Shown one piece after another: positions 1 to 6,986 of a stretch of 64,000 nt of DNA. Made by a program: the position numbers and the translations under genes. This DNA comes from Solimonas sp040754295 (GTDB taxonomy: Bacteria > Pseudomonadota > Gammaproteobacteria > Nevskiales > Nevskiaceae). The notes under the pieces were generated by a model that was not told the origin of the DNA, searched no databases, and was given only the letters and a program-made list of their open reading frames with translations. Within the stretch, counting starts at the first letter, position 1, and the number at the start of each line of letters is the position of its first letter. Location: contig JBFMCQ010000008.1 of assembly GCA_040754295.1 (NCBI GenBank), positions 1 to 64,000 of the forward strand, written 5' to 3'.

Positions 1-15
1 GCGCACGAAGCCTGC

Positions 16-987
16 CTACTCGATACCGAGGTCGGCGCGGTACTTCGCGGCAACCTTCGCCGGCAGCGGCACGTAGCCGTCCTTCTCGACGACTTCCTGG
101 CCCTGCTTCGAGAGCACCATCTTGACAAACTCGCGTTCCATCGGCGACAGCGGCTTGTTCGGCGCCTTGTTGACGTAGACGTAGAGCACGCGGGACAGCG
201 GATAGGCGCCGCTCGTCGCGTTCTCAGGCGTCGCCTCGACGAACTCGCCACCGTCCTTCTTCGACAGCGGCAATGCGCGCACGCCGGAGGTCTTGTAGCC
301 GATGCCCGAGTAGCCGATCGCGTTGAGCCCGGTCGAAACCGACTGCACGACCGAGGCGGAGCCCGGCTGCTCGTTGACGTTGGCCTTGTAATCGCCCTTG
401 CACAGCGCCTTTTCCTTGAAGTAGCCGTAGGTGCCGGACACCGAGTTGCGGCCGTAGAGCTGGATCGGCTTGCTGGCCCACTCGCCGGTCAGGCCGACAT
501 CGCCCCAACGTGTGGCATCCTTCGCGGCGCCGCACTTGCGCGTGGCCGAAAAAATCGCGTCGACCTGGGGAATCGACAGACCCTTGATCGGATTGTCCTT
601 GTTGACGAACACGGCGAGCGCGTCGATGGCAACGCCGATGCCGGTCGGCTTGTAGCCGTACTTCTGCTCGAAGGCCTGAATTTCCTGATCCTTCATCGGC
701 CGCGACATCGGGCCGAAGTTGGCGGTGCCCTCGGTCAGCGCCGGCGGCGCCGTCGACGAGCCCGCGCCCTGAATCTGGATGTTGACGTTCGGGTAGTACT
801 TCTGGAACGCCTCGGCCCACAGCGTCATCAGATTGTTGAGCGTGTCCGAGCCGACGCTCGAGAAGTTTCCGGAAACGCCAGGCACCGGAGTGTATTCCGG
901 CAGCGCAGGATCGACGGCGGCGGACGCAGCGCCCGTGCAGACGCCGGCGGCAAGCCCCAGCGCAGCGGCAATCGCTTTGAATTTCAT
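16..987 (-). CDS. pstS: Phosphate ABC transporter substrate-binding protein PstS
   Basis: This is the periplasmic phosphate-binding protein that delivers inorganic phosphate to the PstCAB importer. The 323-residue protein opens with a signal peptide (residues 1-23, ending GAASA) and continues with the PstS-type 'GSDTLNNLM' phosphate-loop region and 'GAGSS'. The ATG at 987 is chosen because it is followed directly by the signal peptide and is preceded by a GAGGAAGAG ribosome site; the frame stays open further upstream but would destroy the export signal. It lies downstream of phoB and phoR on the same strand, and two Pho boxes sit in front of it. The transporter genes pstCAB are not seen and may lie beyond the left edge. 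Confidence 0.95.
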   Translation of the reverse strand: MKFKAIAAALGLAAGVCTGAASAAVDPALPEYTPVPGVSGNFSSVGSDTLNNLMTLWAEAFQKYYPNVNIQIQGAGSSTAPPALTEGTANFGPMSRPMKDQEIQAFEQKYGYKPTGIGVAIDALAVFVNKDNPIKGLSIPQVDAIFSATRKCGAAKDATRWGDVGLTGEWASKPIQLYGRNSVSGTYGYFKEKALCKGDYKANVNEQPGSASVVQSVSTGLNAIGYSGIGYKTSGVRALPLSKKDGGEFVEATPENATSGAYPLSRVLYVYVNKAPNKPLSPMEREFVKMVLSKQGQEVVEKDGYVPLPAKVAAKYRADLGIE

Positions 988-1044
988 CACTCTTCCTCGG
1001 TGGTGAATAGGTTCTTTCAAGCGCGGGGAGTCTGTGCGCCGGGA

Positions 1045-1084
1045 GTGAACAGAATATGAAGATGAGATGACGGTATTGTTACAG
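1045..1084 (-). promoter_or_regulatory. Double Pho box upstream of pstS
   Basis: Read on the minus strand, four 7-bp elements repeat every 11 bp: CTGTAAC, CCGTCAT, TCTTCAT and TGTTCAC. This matches the known architecture of PhoB sites (7-bp direct repeats with 4-bp spacers), so the tract amounts to two adjacent Pho boxes. It begins 4 bp after the phoR stop codon and ends about 58 bp before the pstS start, so pstS can be switched on by PhoB independently of read-through from phoBR. Confidence 0.85.
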
Positions 1085-1088
1085 CCGC

Positions 1089-2513
1089 TCATCCGGCTGC
1101 CGGAGGCGCAGCACCCTGCACCGGCTCGGTCGCGCGGACCGTCCGGTGGGGCGGGAACAGGCAGCTGAATGTACTGCCGACGCCGACCTCGCTTTCGATT
1201 TCCAGGTGACTGTCGAAGGCTTCGAGCGCGTGCTTGACGATCGACAGCCCCAGCCCGGTGCCGCCGCTGGCGCGCGAACGGCCGACGTCGACGCGGTAGA
1301 AGCGCTCGGTCAGACGCGGAATGTCCTGCTGGGCGATGCCGATGCCGGTATCCGCGACGGAGAAACGCGCGCCCTCGGCGGTTTGCGCCCAGCTGACGCG
1401 GATCGCGCCGCCCGGCGGCGTGTAGCGCACCGCATTGGTCACCAGGTTGCTAAAGATGCTGTGCAGCTCGGCCTCGCCGCCGCTGACGGTCAGCGTGGCA
1501 TCGATCTGCAGCTCGAAACGGTGCTGTCCCCTGGACAGCTGCTTCGCATCGTCGACGGCACGCCGGATCAGACCCGGTGCGTCGAGTCGCTCCTCGCGCA
1601 TCTGCGTGCGGCTGGACTCCAGGCGCGCGAGCTTGAGCATGTCGTTGACCAGTGCGTCCATGCGCAGCGCCTGCGTGCGCATCTCGGTCACCGGCGCGTG
1701 CCAGGGCGCGAGCACGCCGCTGCCCTGCGCCTCCATCTCCATCAGGTCGAGATAGCCGCGCAGCACCGTCAGCGGCGTGCGCAGCTCGTGCGAAGCGTTG
1801 GCGACGAAGTCGCGGCGCGCCGCCTCCAGCATCAGCCGCTCCGAGATGTCGCGCACGATCAGCAGCTTCTGGTTGCGCCCGTACGGAATCACGCGCAGCG
1901 ACAGCGTGCGCGCTCGGTTGACCGGCGACGGGACCTCGCACTCGCCCTCGAAACTGCCGCGGTCGAAATAGTCGGTGAACGCCGGATGGCGGACCAGATT
2001 GGGCACGCGGATGCCGATGTCCTGCGGCAGGCGCAGGCCCAGCAGCCGCCGCGCGGCACTGTTGAACCAGGCGATCTCGCCGCGCTCGCCGAGCACGACG
2101 GCGCCGTCCGGCAGCGCCGCGGTCGACGCCTGGAACTCGCTGAGCATCGCCGCGAGCCGCTTCTTCTTCTTGCGGTTCTTGCGCTGCAGATCGAGCAGAC
2201 CGTCGAATACCTCGCCCCACAAGCCGCCGGGCTCCGGCAGCTCGCGTCGCTTGGGCCGCTGCAGCCACAGGCGCAGGCGGATCAGGTGGCGCTCCTGCGC
2301 GAGCACGAACAGCCCCAGTGCGAGCGCCAGACCTGCGAGCGGCTGTTCGACGAGCCAGCCGCCGCCGGCTCCGACCAGCGCCGCCAGCGCTACCCGCGCG
2401 AGCTGACGGCGCCACAGTGCCGCGGCGCTCGGGCCGGCCCGCGACTCCACGTTGGGGGTGGCTGCGGCCGCCGCGCCGGCGTCCGGCCGCGCAATCTCGG
2501 GCCGGGCGTCCAT
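1089..2513 (-). CDS. phoR: Phosphate regulon sensor histidine kinase PhoR
   Basis: This membrane-bound histidine kinase phosphorylates PhoB under phosphate limitation. The 474-residue protein has a hydrophobic N-terminal segment (about 38-72), a basic linker, a PAS region (about 125-230), the dimerisation and phosphoacceptor motif with H242 in 'ASHELRTPL', and a C-terminal ATPase with 'NLVTNAVRYTP' (N box) and 'DTGIGI' and 'GGTGLGLSIV' (G boxes). It follows phoB with a 3-bp gap, so the two are cotranscribed. The N-terminus is somewhat longer than in E. coli PhoR (431 residues), through an Ala/Pro-rich leader before the membrane segment. The stop codon abuts the Pho boxes of pstS. Confidence 0.95.
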   Translation of the reverse strand: MDARPEIARPDAGAAAAATPNVESRAGPSAAALWRRQLARVALAALVGAGGGWLVEQPLAGLALALGLFVLAQERHLIRLRLWLQRPKRRELPEPGGLWGEVFDGLLDLQRKNRKKKKRLAAMLSEFQASTAALPDGAVVLGERGEIAWFNSAARRLLGLRLPQDIGIRVPNLVRHPAFTDYFDRGSFEGECEVPSPVNRARTLSLRVIPYGRNQKLLIVRDISERLMLEAARRDFVANASHELRTPLTVLRGYLDLMEMEAQGSGVLAPWHAPVTEMRTQALRMDALVNDMLKLARLESSRTQMREERLDAPGLIRRAVDDAKQLSRGQHRFELQIDATLTVSGGEAELHSIFSNLVTNAVRYTPPGGAIRVSWAQTAEGARFSVADTGIGIAQQDIPRLTERFYRVDVGRSRASGGTGLGLSIVKHALEAFDSHLEIESEVGVGSTFSCLFPPHRTVRATEPVQGAAPPAAG

Positions 2514-2516
2514 CCC

Positions 2517-3215
2517 TCAGATCTTCTCGGAGAACCGGTAGCCGGATCCGCGCACCGTCTGGATCATCGCGTCGTAGCCGAAGGGCTCGAGCGCCTTGCG
2601 CAGGCGGCGGATGTGCACGTCGACCGTACGCTCCTCGACATAAACGTTCTGCCCCCAGACCCGGTCAAGCACCTGCTCGCGGGTGTAGACGCGTTCCGGA
2701 TGACTGACGAAGAAATGCAGCAGGCGGTACTCGGTCGGACCGAGCTTGACCGCCTGGCCACGCGCGGTCACGCGCTGGCTCGCGGCATCGACCTCCAGAC
2801 CGTTGACCGCAACGCGCTCGTCCTCGCCGCCCGGCATCGCCCGGCGCAGCACCGCCTGGATGCGCGCGATCAGCTCGGGGTACGAGAACGGCTTGGACAC
2901 GTAGTCGTCGCAGCCAAGGTTGAGTCCGCGGATCTTGTCTTCCTCCTCGGTGCGGGCGGTGACCATGATCACCGAGATATCGCGGGTCGTCGGCCGCGAC
3001 TTGAGCTCGCGCGTGAACTCGATGCCCGAAAGCCCCGGCATCATCCAGTCCATGAGGATCAGATCCGGGCGTTCGTCGGCGATGCGCAGGCGCGCTTCCT
3101 GCGCGGAAGCCGCTTCGGCAACGCGGAACTCCGCGCGCGTCAGGGCGAAGCGCAGCATTTCGCGAATCGGCGCCTCGTCTTCGACGACAAGGATGAACTT
3201 CCCTTGCATCAGCAT
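2517..3215 (-). CDS. phoB: Phosphate regulon response regulator PhoB
   Basis: This OmpR/PhoB-type response regulator activates phosphate-starvation genes. The receiver domain (about 5-125) shows the acidic pair 'VVEDE', the phosphoacceptor D56 in 'LILMDWMMPG', and the conserved 'KPFS' lysine. The C-terminal winged helix ends with 'TVRGSGYRFSEKI', typical of the family. Two ATGs, at 3215 and 3209, are equally reasonable starts. An upstream in-frame ATG at 3251 would run into the Pho box and is rejected. A Pho box lies just upstream, so the gene is probably autoregulated, as is known for phoB. It is the first gene of phoB-phoR-pstS. Confidence 0.95.
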   Translation of the reverse strand: MLMQGKFILVVEDEAPIREMLRFALTRAEFRVAEAASAQEARLRIADERPDLILMDWMMPGLSGIEFTRELKSRPTTRDISVIMVTARTEEEDKIRGLNLGCDDYVSKPFSYPELIARIQAVLRRAMPGGEDERVAVNGLEVDAASQRVTARGQAVKLGPTEYRLLHFFVSHPERVYTREQVLDRVWGQNVYVEERTVDVHIRRLRKALEPFGYDAMIQTVRGSGYRFSEKI

Positions 3216-3243
3216 GATCTCATTAGAAAACAATGCGGAGCAT

Positions 3244-3272
3244 ATGAACAATAGATGAAGGCTCTGTGACAG
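3244..3272 (-). promoter_or_regulatory. Pho box upstream of phoB
   Basis: On the minus strand CTGTCAC, CCTTCAT and TGTTCAT follow one another at an exact 11-bp period, close to the known PhoB half-site CTGTCAT. The proximal end lies about 30 bp from the phoB start, the usual place for positive autoregulation. Confidence 0.8.
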
Positions 3273-3301
3273 CGCGTCTGTCCGGGCGGGCCGCGGGCAT
3301 G

Positions 3302-3367
3302 ATTGATGTCGCCTATGGCGAGAATCAAGAAAAATGTTTTGACCTATTGATCACCGGCTCGTAGGAT
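3302..3367 (+). promoter_or_regulatory. Sigma-70-type promoter of ahpC with OxyR-like site
   Basis: A promoter TTGACC (3339-3344), 17-bp spacer, TAGGAT (3362-3367) lies about 75 bp before the peroxiredoxin start. Directly upstream, 3302-3316 reads ATTGATGTCGCCTAT, close to the OxyR half-site pattern ATAG-N7-CTAT, and a weaker second half (3324-3338) follows after 7 bp and abuts the -35 box. That spacing is what OxyR activation uses. The promoter call is from the sequence. OxyR control is inference. Confidence 0.55.
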
Positions 3368-3443
3368 GCTTCCCGTTCCCGCAGTGCAGCATCGGCTGCG
3401 GGGGCCACCCAGAACCAACCCCAAGCCAAGAGGACACTTACCG

Positions 3444-4040
3444 ATGAGCACTCTCGTCAACCGACCTGCGCCCGACTTCAAGGCCACGGCCGTGATGGCG
3501 GACGGCAGCTTCAAGGAGGTCAAGCTTTCCGACTATCAGGGCAAGTATGTCCTGTTGTTCTTCTACCCGCTCGACTTCACCTTCGTGTGTCCGTCCGAAA
3601 TCATCGCGCACGATCACCGCATCAAGGAGTTTGAGGCGCGCAACGTGCAGGTGATCGGCGTCTCGATCGACAGCCACTTCTCGCACTTCGCCTGGCGCAA
3701 CACGCCGGTCGAGAAGGGCGGCATCGGTCCGATCAAGTTCCCGCTGGTTGCCGATGTCACCCACGAGATCACCCGTGCCTACGGCGTCGAGCACCAGGAC
3801 AGCGTCGCGTTCCGCGCCAGCTTCCTGATCGACAGGAACGGCGTCGTGCAGCACGAAACGATCAACAACCTGCCGCTGGGCCGCAACGTCGACGAAGCAC
3901 TGCGCCTGATCGACGCGCTGCAGTTCACCGAAGAGCACGGCGAAGTCTGTCCTGCAGGCTGGAAGAAAGGCGACGCCGGCATGAAGGCCTCGACCGAGGG
4001 CGTCGCCGAGTATCTGGCGAAGCACGCGGCGAAGCTGTAA
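3444..4040 (+). CDS. 2-Cys peroxiredoxin of the AhpC/Prx1 group
   Basis: This cytosolic peroxidase reduces hydrogen peroxide and alkyl hydroperoxides. The 198-residue protein has the peroxidatic C49 in 'YPLDFTFVCPSE' and the resolving C169 in 'EVCPAGW', as in typical 2-Cys AhpC enzymes. The ATG at 3444 gives the usual family length and lies behind 'AGAGGA'; the in-frame ATG at 3366 would add an unrelated leader that overlaps the promoter. The next gene is thioredoxin reductase, about 100 bp downstream across a palindromic repeat, and no ahpF is seen, so TrxB/thioredoxin may supply electrons. That last point is inference from context. Confidence 0.93.
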   Translation: MSTLVNRPAPDFKATAVMADGSFKEVKLSDYQGKYVLLFFYPLDFTFVCPSEIIAHDHRIKEFEARNVQVIGVSIDSHFSHFAWRNTPVEKGGIGPIKFPLVADVTHEITRAYGVEHQDSVAFRASFLIDRNGVVQHETINNLPLGRNVDEALRLIDALQFTEEHGEVCPAGWKKGDAGMKASTEGVAEYLAKHAAKL

Positions 4041-4044
4041 AAGC

Positions 4045-4140
4045 CGTGAGGCGGAAGGGGTGAGGCGTGAGGCGAAACAGCTTCGGCCTCGCCCCTTGCG
4101 CCTCGCATAATCCCGCACGCCTCACCCCTCACGCCTTACG
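4045..4140. repeat. CGTGAGG-family repeat, inverted pair between ahpC and trxB
   Basis: The 103-bp gap is filled by an imperfect inverted pair: a GTGAGG-rich left arm (4045-4074) and a CCTCAC-rich right arm (4114-4140) around a 40-bp centre. The outer arms match at about 22 of 25 positions. The right arm is identical over 22 bp to the copy at 22023-22044 in front of bcp. It could form a hairpin that ends or attenuates transcription between the two genes. Confidence 0.8.
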
Positions 4141-4143
4141 ACC

Positions 4144-5088
4144 ATGACCCACCACCGCCTCATCATTCTCGGCTCCGGCCCCGCCGGCTATACCGCTGCG
4201 GTCTACGCGGCGCGCGCCAATCTCAGGCCGGCGCTGATCACCGGCCTCGAGGTCGGCGGTCAGCTGATGACCACGACGGAGGTCGACAACTGGCCGGGCG
4301 ACGTCGAAGGCCTGCTCGGCCCCGATCTGATGGCGCGCATGCAGAAGCACGCCGAGCGCTTCGATACCCAGATGATCTACGACCACATCCAGTCGGTGGA
4401 TCTGAAGACGCGACCGTTCTGCCTCAAGGGCGACCAGGGCGAGTACAGCTGCGACGCGCTGATCATCTCGACCGGCGCCAGTGCGAAGTATCTGGGCATC
4501 CAGAGCGAGCAGGCGTTCCGCGGCAAGGGCGTCTCGGCCTGCGCGACCTGCGACGGCTTCTTCTACAAGGGCCAGGATGTGGCTGTCATCGGCGGCGGCA
4601 ATACCGCGGTCGAGGAGGCGCTATATCTCGCCAACATCGCCAACCGCGTGACGATCGTGCACCGTCGCGACAAGTTCAAGGGCGAGAAGATCCTGCACGA
4701 CAAGCTGTTCAAGCGCGCCGAGGAAGGCAAGGTCGAGATCGTCTGGGATTCGACGCTCGACGAAGTGCTCGGCGATGCGAGCGGCGTCACCGGCGTGCGC
4801 ATCAAGAACGTCAAAACCGGCGCCAGCCGCGAGATCGCGGTCAAAGGCGTATTCATCGCGATCGGCCATCAGCCGAATACGGCGATGTTCGAGGGTCAGC
4901 TCGAAATGGCGGGCGGCTACATCAAGGTCAAGGGCGGCCTGGAGGGCGACGCAACGGCGACGAGCGTGCCCGGCGTCTTCGCCGCCGGTGACGTCATGGA
5001 CCACGTCTACCGCCAGGCGATCACCTCGGCCGGCACGGGCTGCCAGGCCGCGCTCGACGCCGAGCGCTATCTGGACAAGCTCGGCTGA
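4144..5088 (+). CDS. trxB: Thioredoxin-disulfide reductase
   Basis: This FAD enzyme uses NADPH to reduce thioredoxin. The 314-residue protein has the FAD motif 'GSGPAGYTAA' (10-19), the redox-active C133-A-T-C136-D, the NADPH-binding motif 'GGGNTAVEEAL', and the C-terminal FAD motif 'GVFAAGDVMD'. Length and motifs are those of low-molecular-weight bacterial TrxB. The start at 4144 is three bases after the right arm of the repeat, so the ribosome-binding region lies inside the repeat. Its neighbour ahpC suggests a thiol-peroxide defence role. Confidence 0.96.
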   Translation: MTHHRLIILGSGPAGYTAAVYAARANLRPALITGLEVGGQLMTTTEVDNWPGDVEGLLGPDLMARMQKHAERFDTQMIYDHIQSVDLKTRPFCLKGDQGEYSCDALIISTGASAKYLGIQSEQAFRGKGVSACATCDGFFYKGQDVAVIGGGNTAVEEALYLANIANRVTIVHRRDKFKGEKILHDKLFKRAEEGKVEIVWDSTLDEVLGDASGVTGVRIKNVKTGASREIAVKGVFIAIGHQPNTAMFEGQLEMAGGYIKVKGGLEGDATATSVPGVFAAGDVMDHVYRQAITSAGTGCQAALDAERYLDKLG

Positions 5089-5124
5089 TCGCGGACCACG
5101 GCCGGCCTGTGCTCTCATAGGCAC

Positions 5125-5706
5125 ATGCCGGCCGTCATCCGCATCGCCGTCGTCTACCACAGCGCGTGGGGCCACACCGCGCGCGTCGCCGACGCCGTCG
5201 CGGCCGGCGCTGCAGCGGTTGCAGGCACCAGCGTGCACCGCGTTCCCGTCGACGACATCGACGACCGCTGGCCGCTGCTCGACGACGCCGACGCGCTGAT
5301 CTTCGGCTGCCCGACCTACATGGGCGGCGTCAGCGCGCCGTTCAAAGCGTTCATGGATGCCACCGGCAGCCGCTGGCTGAAGCAGCGTTGGCGCGATAAG
5401 ATCGCCGCCGCCTTCACCAATTCCGGCGCGCCGTCGGGCGACAAACTGCAGACGCTGGTTTCGCTGGCGGTCTTCGCCGCGCAGCATGGCATGATCTGGG
5501 TCGGCAGCGACGTCGTCTACAGCGGCCAGCCCGATAGCCTCAACCGCGCCGGCAGCTATCTGGGCGTGATGAGCGAATCGCTCGACGCGCCGGTGTCGGA
5601 AACCAATCCGCCGGTGCGCGATCTACAGACTGCACAGCTGCTCGGCAGCCGCGTGGCCGCGATCGCCGGGCGCTTCCGCGCGGGCGGGCCGCGGCCGCCG
5701 GATTAA
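5125..5706 (+). CDS. Flavodoxin-family NAD(P)H:quinone oxidoreductase (WrbA-like)
   Basis: This is a 193-residue flavodoxin-fold protein. The FMN phosphate loop appears as 'VVYHSAWGHTARVADAV' near the N-terminus, followed by 'FGCPTYMGGVSAPFKAFMD' and 'AAAFTNSGAPSGDK', the pattern of WrbA-type NAD(P)H:quinone oxidoreductases that reduce quinones by two electrons. It starts 36 bp after trxB and may be cotranscribed with it. The sequence supports the fold and FMN binding. The exact substrate is unknown. Confidence 0.82.
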   Translation: MPAVIRIAVVYHSAWGHTARVADAVAAGAAAVAGTSVHRVPVDDIDDRWPLLDDADALIFGCPTYMGGVSAPFKAFMDATGSRWLKQRWRDKIAAAFTNSGAPSGDKLQTLVSLAVFAAQHGMIWVGSDVVYSGQPDSLNRAGSYLGVMSESLDAPVSETNPPVRDLQTAQLLGSRVAAIAGRFRAGGPRPPD

Positions 5707-5722
5707 TCAGGAAGCACATTGG

Positions 5723-5798
5723 CCACGGATTACACGGATGAAGAAGAATCACTGGCAAACCATCCTGCAAATCCGTGTGCTTCCGTGCTCATCCGTGG
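5723..5798. repeat. Palindromic intergenic repeat
   Basis: An inverted repeat with CCACGGAT at 5723-5730 and ATCCGTGG at 5791-5798, and inner partial copies of ACACGGAT/ATCCGTGT, fills the gap between the flavodoxin and GST genes. It could act as a transcriptional boundary. There is no run of T, so it is not a standard terminator. Confidence 0.7.
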
Positions 5799-5830
5799 CT
5801 GACCGCATTCTTGCTTGAAGGAATCGCCGC

Positions 5831-6436
5831 ATGCGTCTGTACATGAGCCTCACCTCGCCGTACGCGCGCAAGGTGCGCGTCGCGCTGATCGAGCAGAACG
5901 CCGCCGATCAGGTCGAGGAAGTGCTCGTCGATCCGTTCGAGCCGCCGCCGGAGCTACTCGCGGCGAACCCGTTGTCGAAGATCCCCACGCTGATCACCGA
6001 CCGCGGCGAAGCCCTGCCCGACTCGAATCTGATCCTCGACTACCTGCAGTCGCGCTACGCCGGACTGGCGCCGCTGCCGCGCGGCAGCCAGCGCTGGGCG
6101 ATGCTGCGCCTGCGCCAGCTCGCCGAGGGCGTGATCGACGCCGCCGTGGCGACGGTGGTCGAGAAGCGGCGGCCGGAAAGCATCGTCTACGCGCCCTATC
6201 TCGACCGTCAGGCCGCGGCGATCCGGCGTGCGCTCGAGGTGCTGGAGCTCGAAGTCAACGCGCTCGCGCGCGAGACGCCGGGCGCGGCCGACATCACCGC
6301 GGCGGTCGCGCTCTCGTATCTCGATTTCCGCCTACCGTATCTGGAATGGCGCAAAACCGCCCGCGCGCTCGGCGACTGGCACAGCGCGTTCTCGCAACGG
6401 CCGTCGATGCAGCAGACGGCGCCGCCGGCCGCGTGA
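5831..6436 (+). CDS. Glutathione S-transferase family protein
   Basis: The 201-residue protein has a thioredoxin-fold N-terminal half with 'SLTSPYARKVRVAL' (the serine that usually activates glutathione is in 'SPYARK'), the cis-proline region 'NPLSKIPTLI' and 'LPDSNLILDYL' (the 'DS' that binds the glutamyl group), followed by an all-helical C-terminal half. It is probably a cytosolic glutathione-dependent enzyme of unknown substrate. An AAGGAA ribosome site precedes the ATG. Its stop codon overlaps the GTG start of the following lipoprotein gene. Confidence 0.87.
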   Translation: MRLYMSLTSPYARKVRVALIEQNAADQVEEVLVDPFEPPPELLAANPLSKIPTLITDRGEALPDSNLILDYLQSRYAGLAPLPRGSQRWAMLRLRQLAEGVIDAAVATVVEKRRPESIVYAPYLDRQAAAIRRALEVLELEVNALARETPGAADITAAVALSYLDFRLPYLEWRKTARALGDWHSAFSQRPSMQQTAPPAA

Positions 6437-6888
6437 GCGGGCGCCCGCTCGCACTGCTGATGCTCGTGGCGCTGCTCCACGCCTGCGCGGCGCCGCGCAC
6501 GGTCGCGGTGGATCCCCAGACGCGGCACCGCATCGTGCTCGAAGCGCTGGGTCAGGTCGGCCGACCCTATCGCAGCGGCGGCACGACGCCGGAGGGCTTC
6601 GACTGCAGCGGCCTCGTGCAATACGTCTTCGCGCAGGCCGGCATCGCGCTACCGCGCACCACGCGCGAACAGCACGAAGCGGGCGAGCGCGTCGATGTCG
6701 ACGAGATCGAGCCGGGCGATCTGCTGTTCTACCGCTTCAACGGCCGCAAGATCGACCACGTCGCGATCTATCTCGGCGACGGTCAGGCGATCCATGCGCC
6801 GGCGAGCGGACGCGCGGTCATCGTCGCCGGCGTCGATCTGCCGTACTGGAAGAAGCACTTCGTCGACGCAGTGCGGGTGGCGGATTGA
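6433..6888 (+). CDS. NlpC/P60 family lipoprotein, putative cell-wall endopeptidase
   Basis: The 151-residue protein is likely anchored in the outer membrane and cuts peptidoglycan peptides. It has a lipoprotein signal ending 'LLHAC' (lipid cysteine C18), then an NlpC/P60 domain with nucleophile C58 in 'GFDCSGLV', H109 in 'IDHVAIYLG' and H121 in 'AIHAP'. The GTG at 6433 overlaps the GST stop (GTGA), which implies translational coupling; an ATG at 6460 is an alternative but would shorten the signal peptide. Confidence 0.85.
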   Translation: MSGRPLALLMLVALLHACAAPRTVAVDPQTRHRIVLEALGQVGRPYRSGGTTPEGFDCSGLVQYVFAQAGIALPRTTREQHEAGERVDVDEIEPGDLLFYRFNGRKIDHVAIYLGDGQAIHAPASGRAVIVAGVDLPYWKKHFVDAVRVAD

Positions 6889-6968
6889 TGCGGTTCGCTA
6901 CGCTCACCGCATCCTACGGATCACCGAGACGTCCGCTTGTTTTGAGAGTCGGGGCCACGCATGGCCCC
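6887..6968. repeat. Two repeat modules between convergent nlpC and htpG
   Basis: The first module (6887-6918) begins GATGCGGTTCGCT and ends CACCGCATCC, a palindromic unit seen again at 8916-8953 and 18045-18070. The second starts with CTTGTTTTGAGAGTC (6936-6950), a block that recurs at 10155 and 26240, followed by a perfect 6-bp hairpin GGGGCC-acgcat-GGCCCC (6951-6968). The hairpin sits 18 bp past the htpG stop and 63 bp past the lipoprotein stop, so it may end transcription from either side. Confidence 0.7.
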
Positions 6969-6986
6969 GCTTGCGCAGGACGCGCA

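Noticed and set aside
1146..3254. Long open frame of about 700 codons on the plus strand opposite phoB-phoR
   Set aside because: It is antisense to two genes with clear catalytic motifs, has low-complexity Ala/Arg/Gln composition without any domain, and is explained by codon bias in G+C-rich DNA. The same applies to long antisense frames at 12452-14719, 37070-40237 and 44854-47535.
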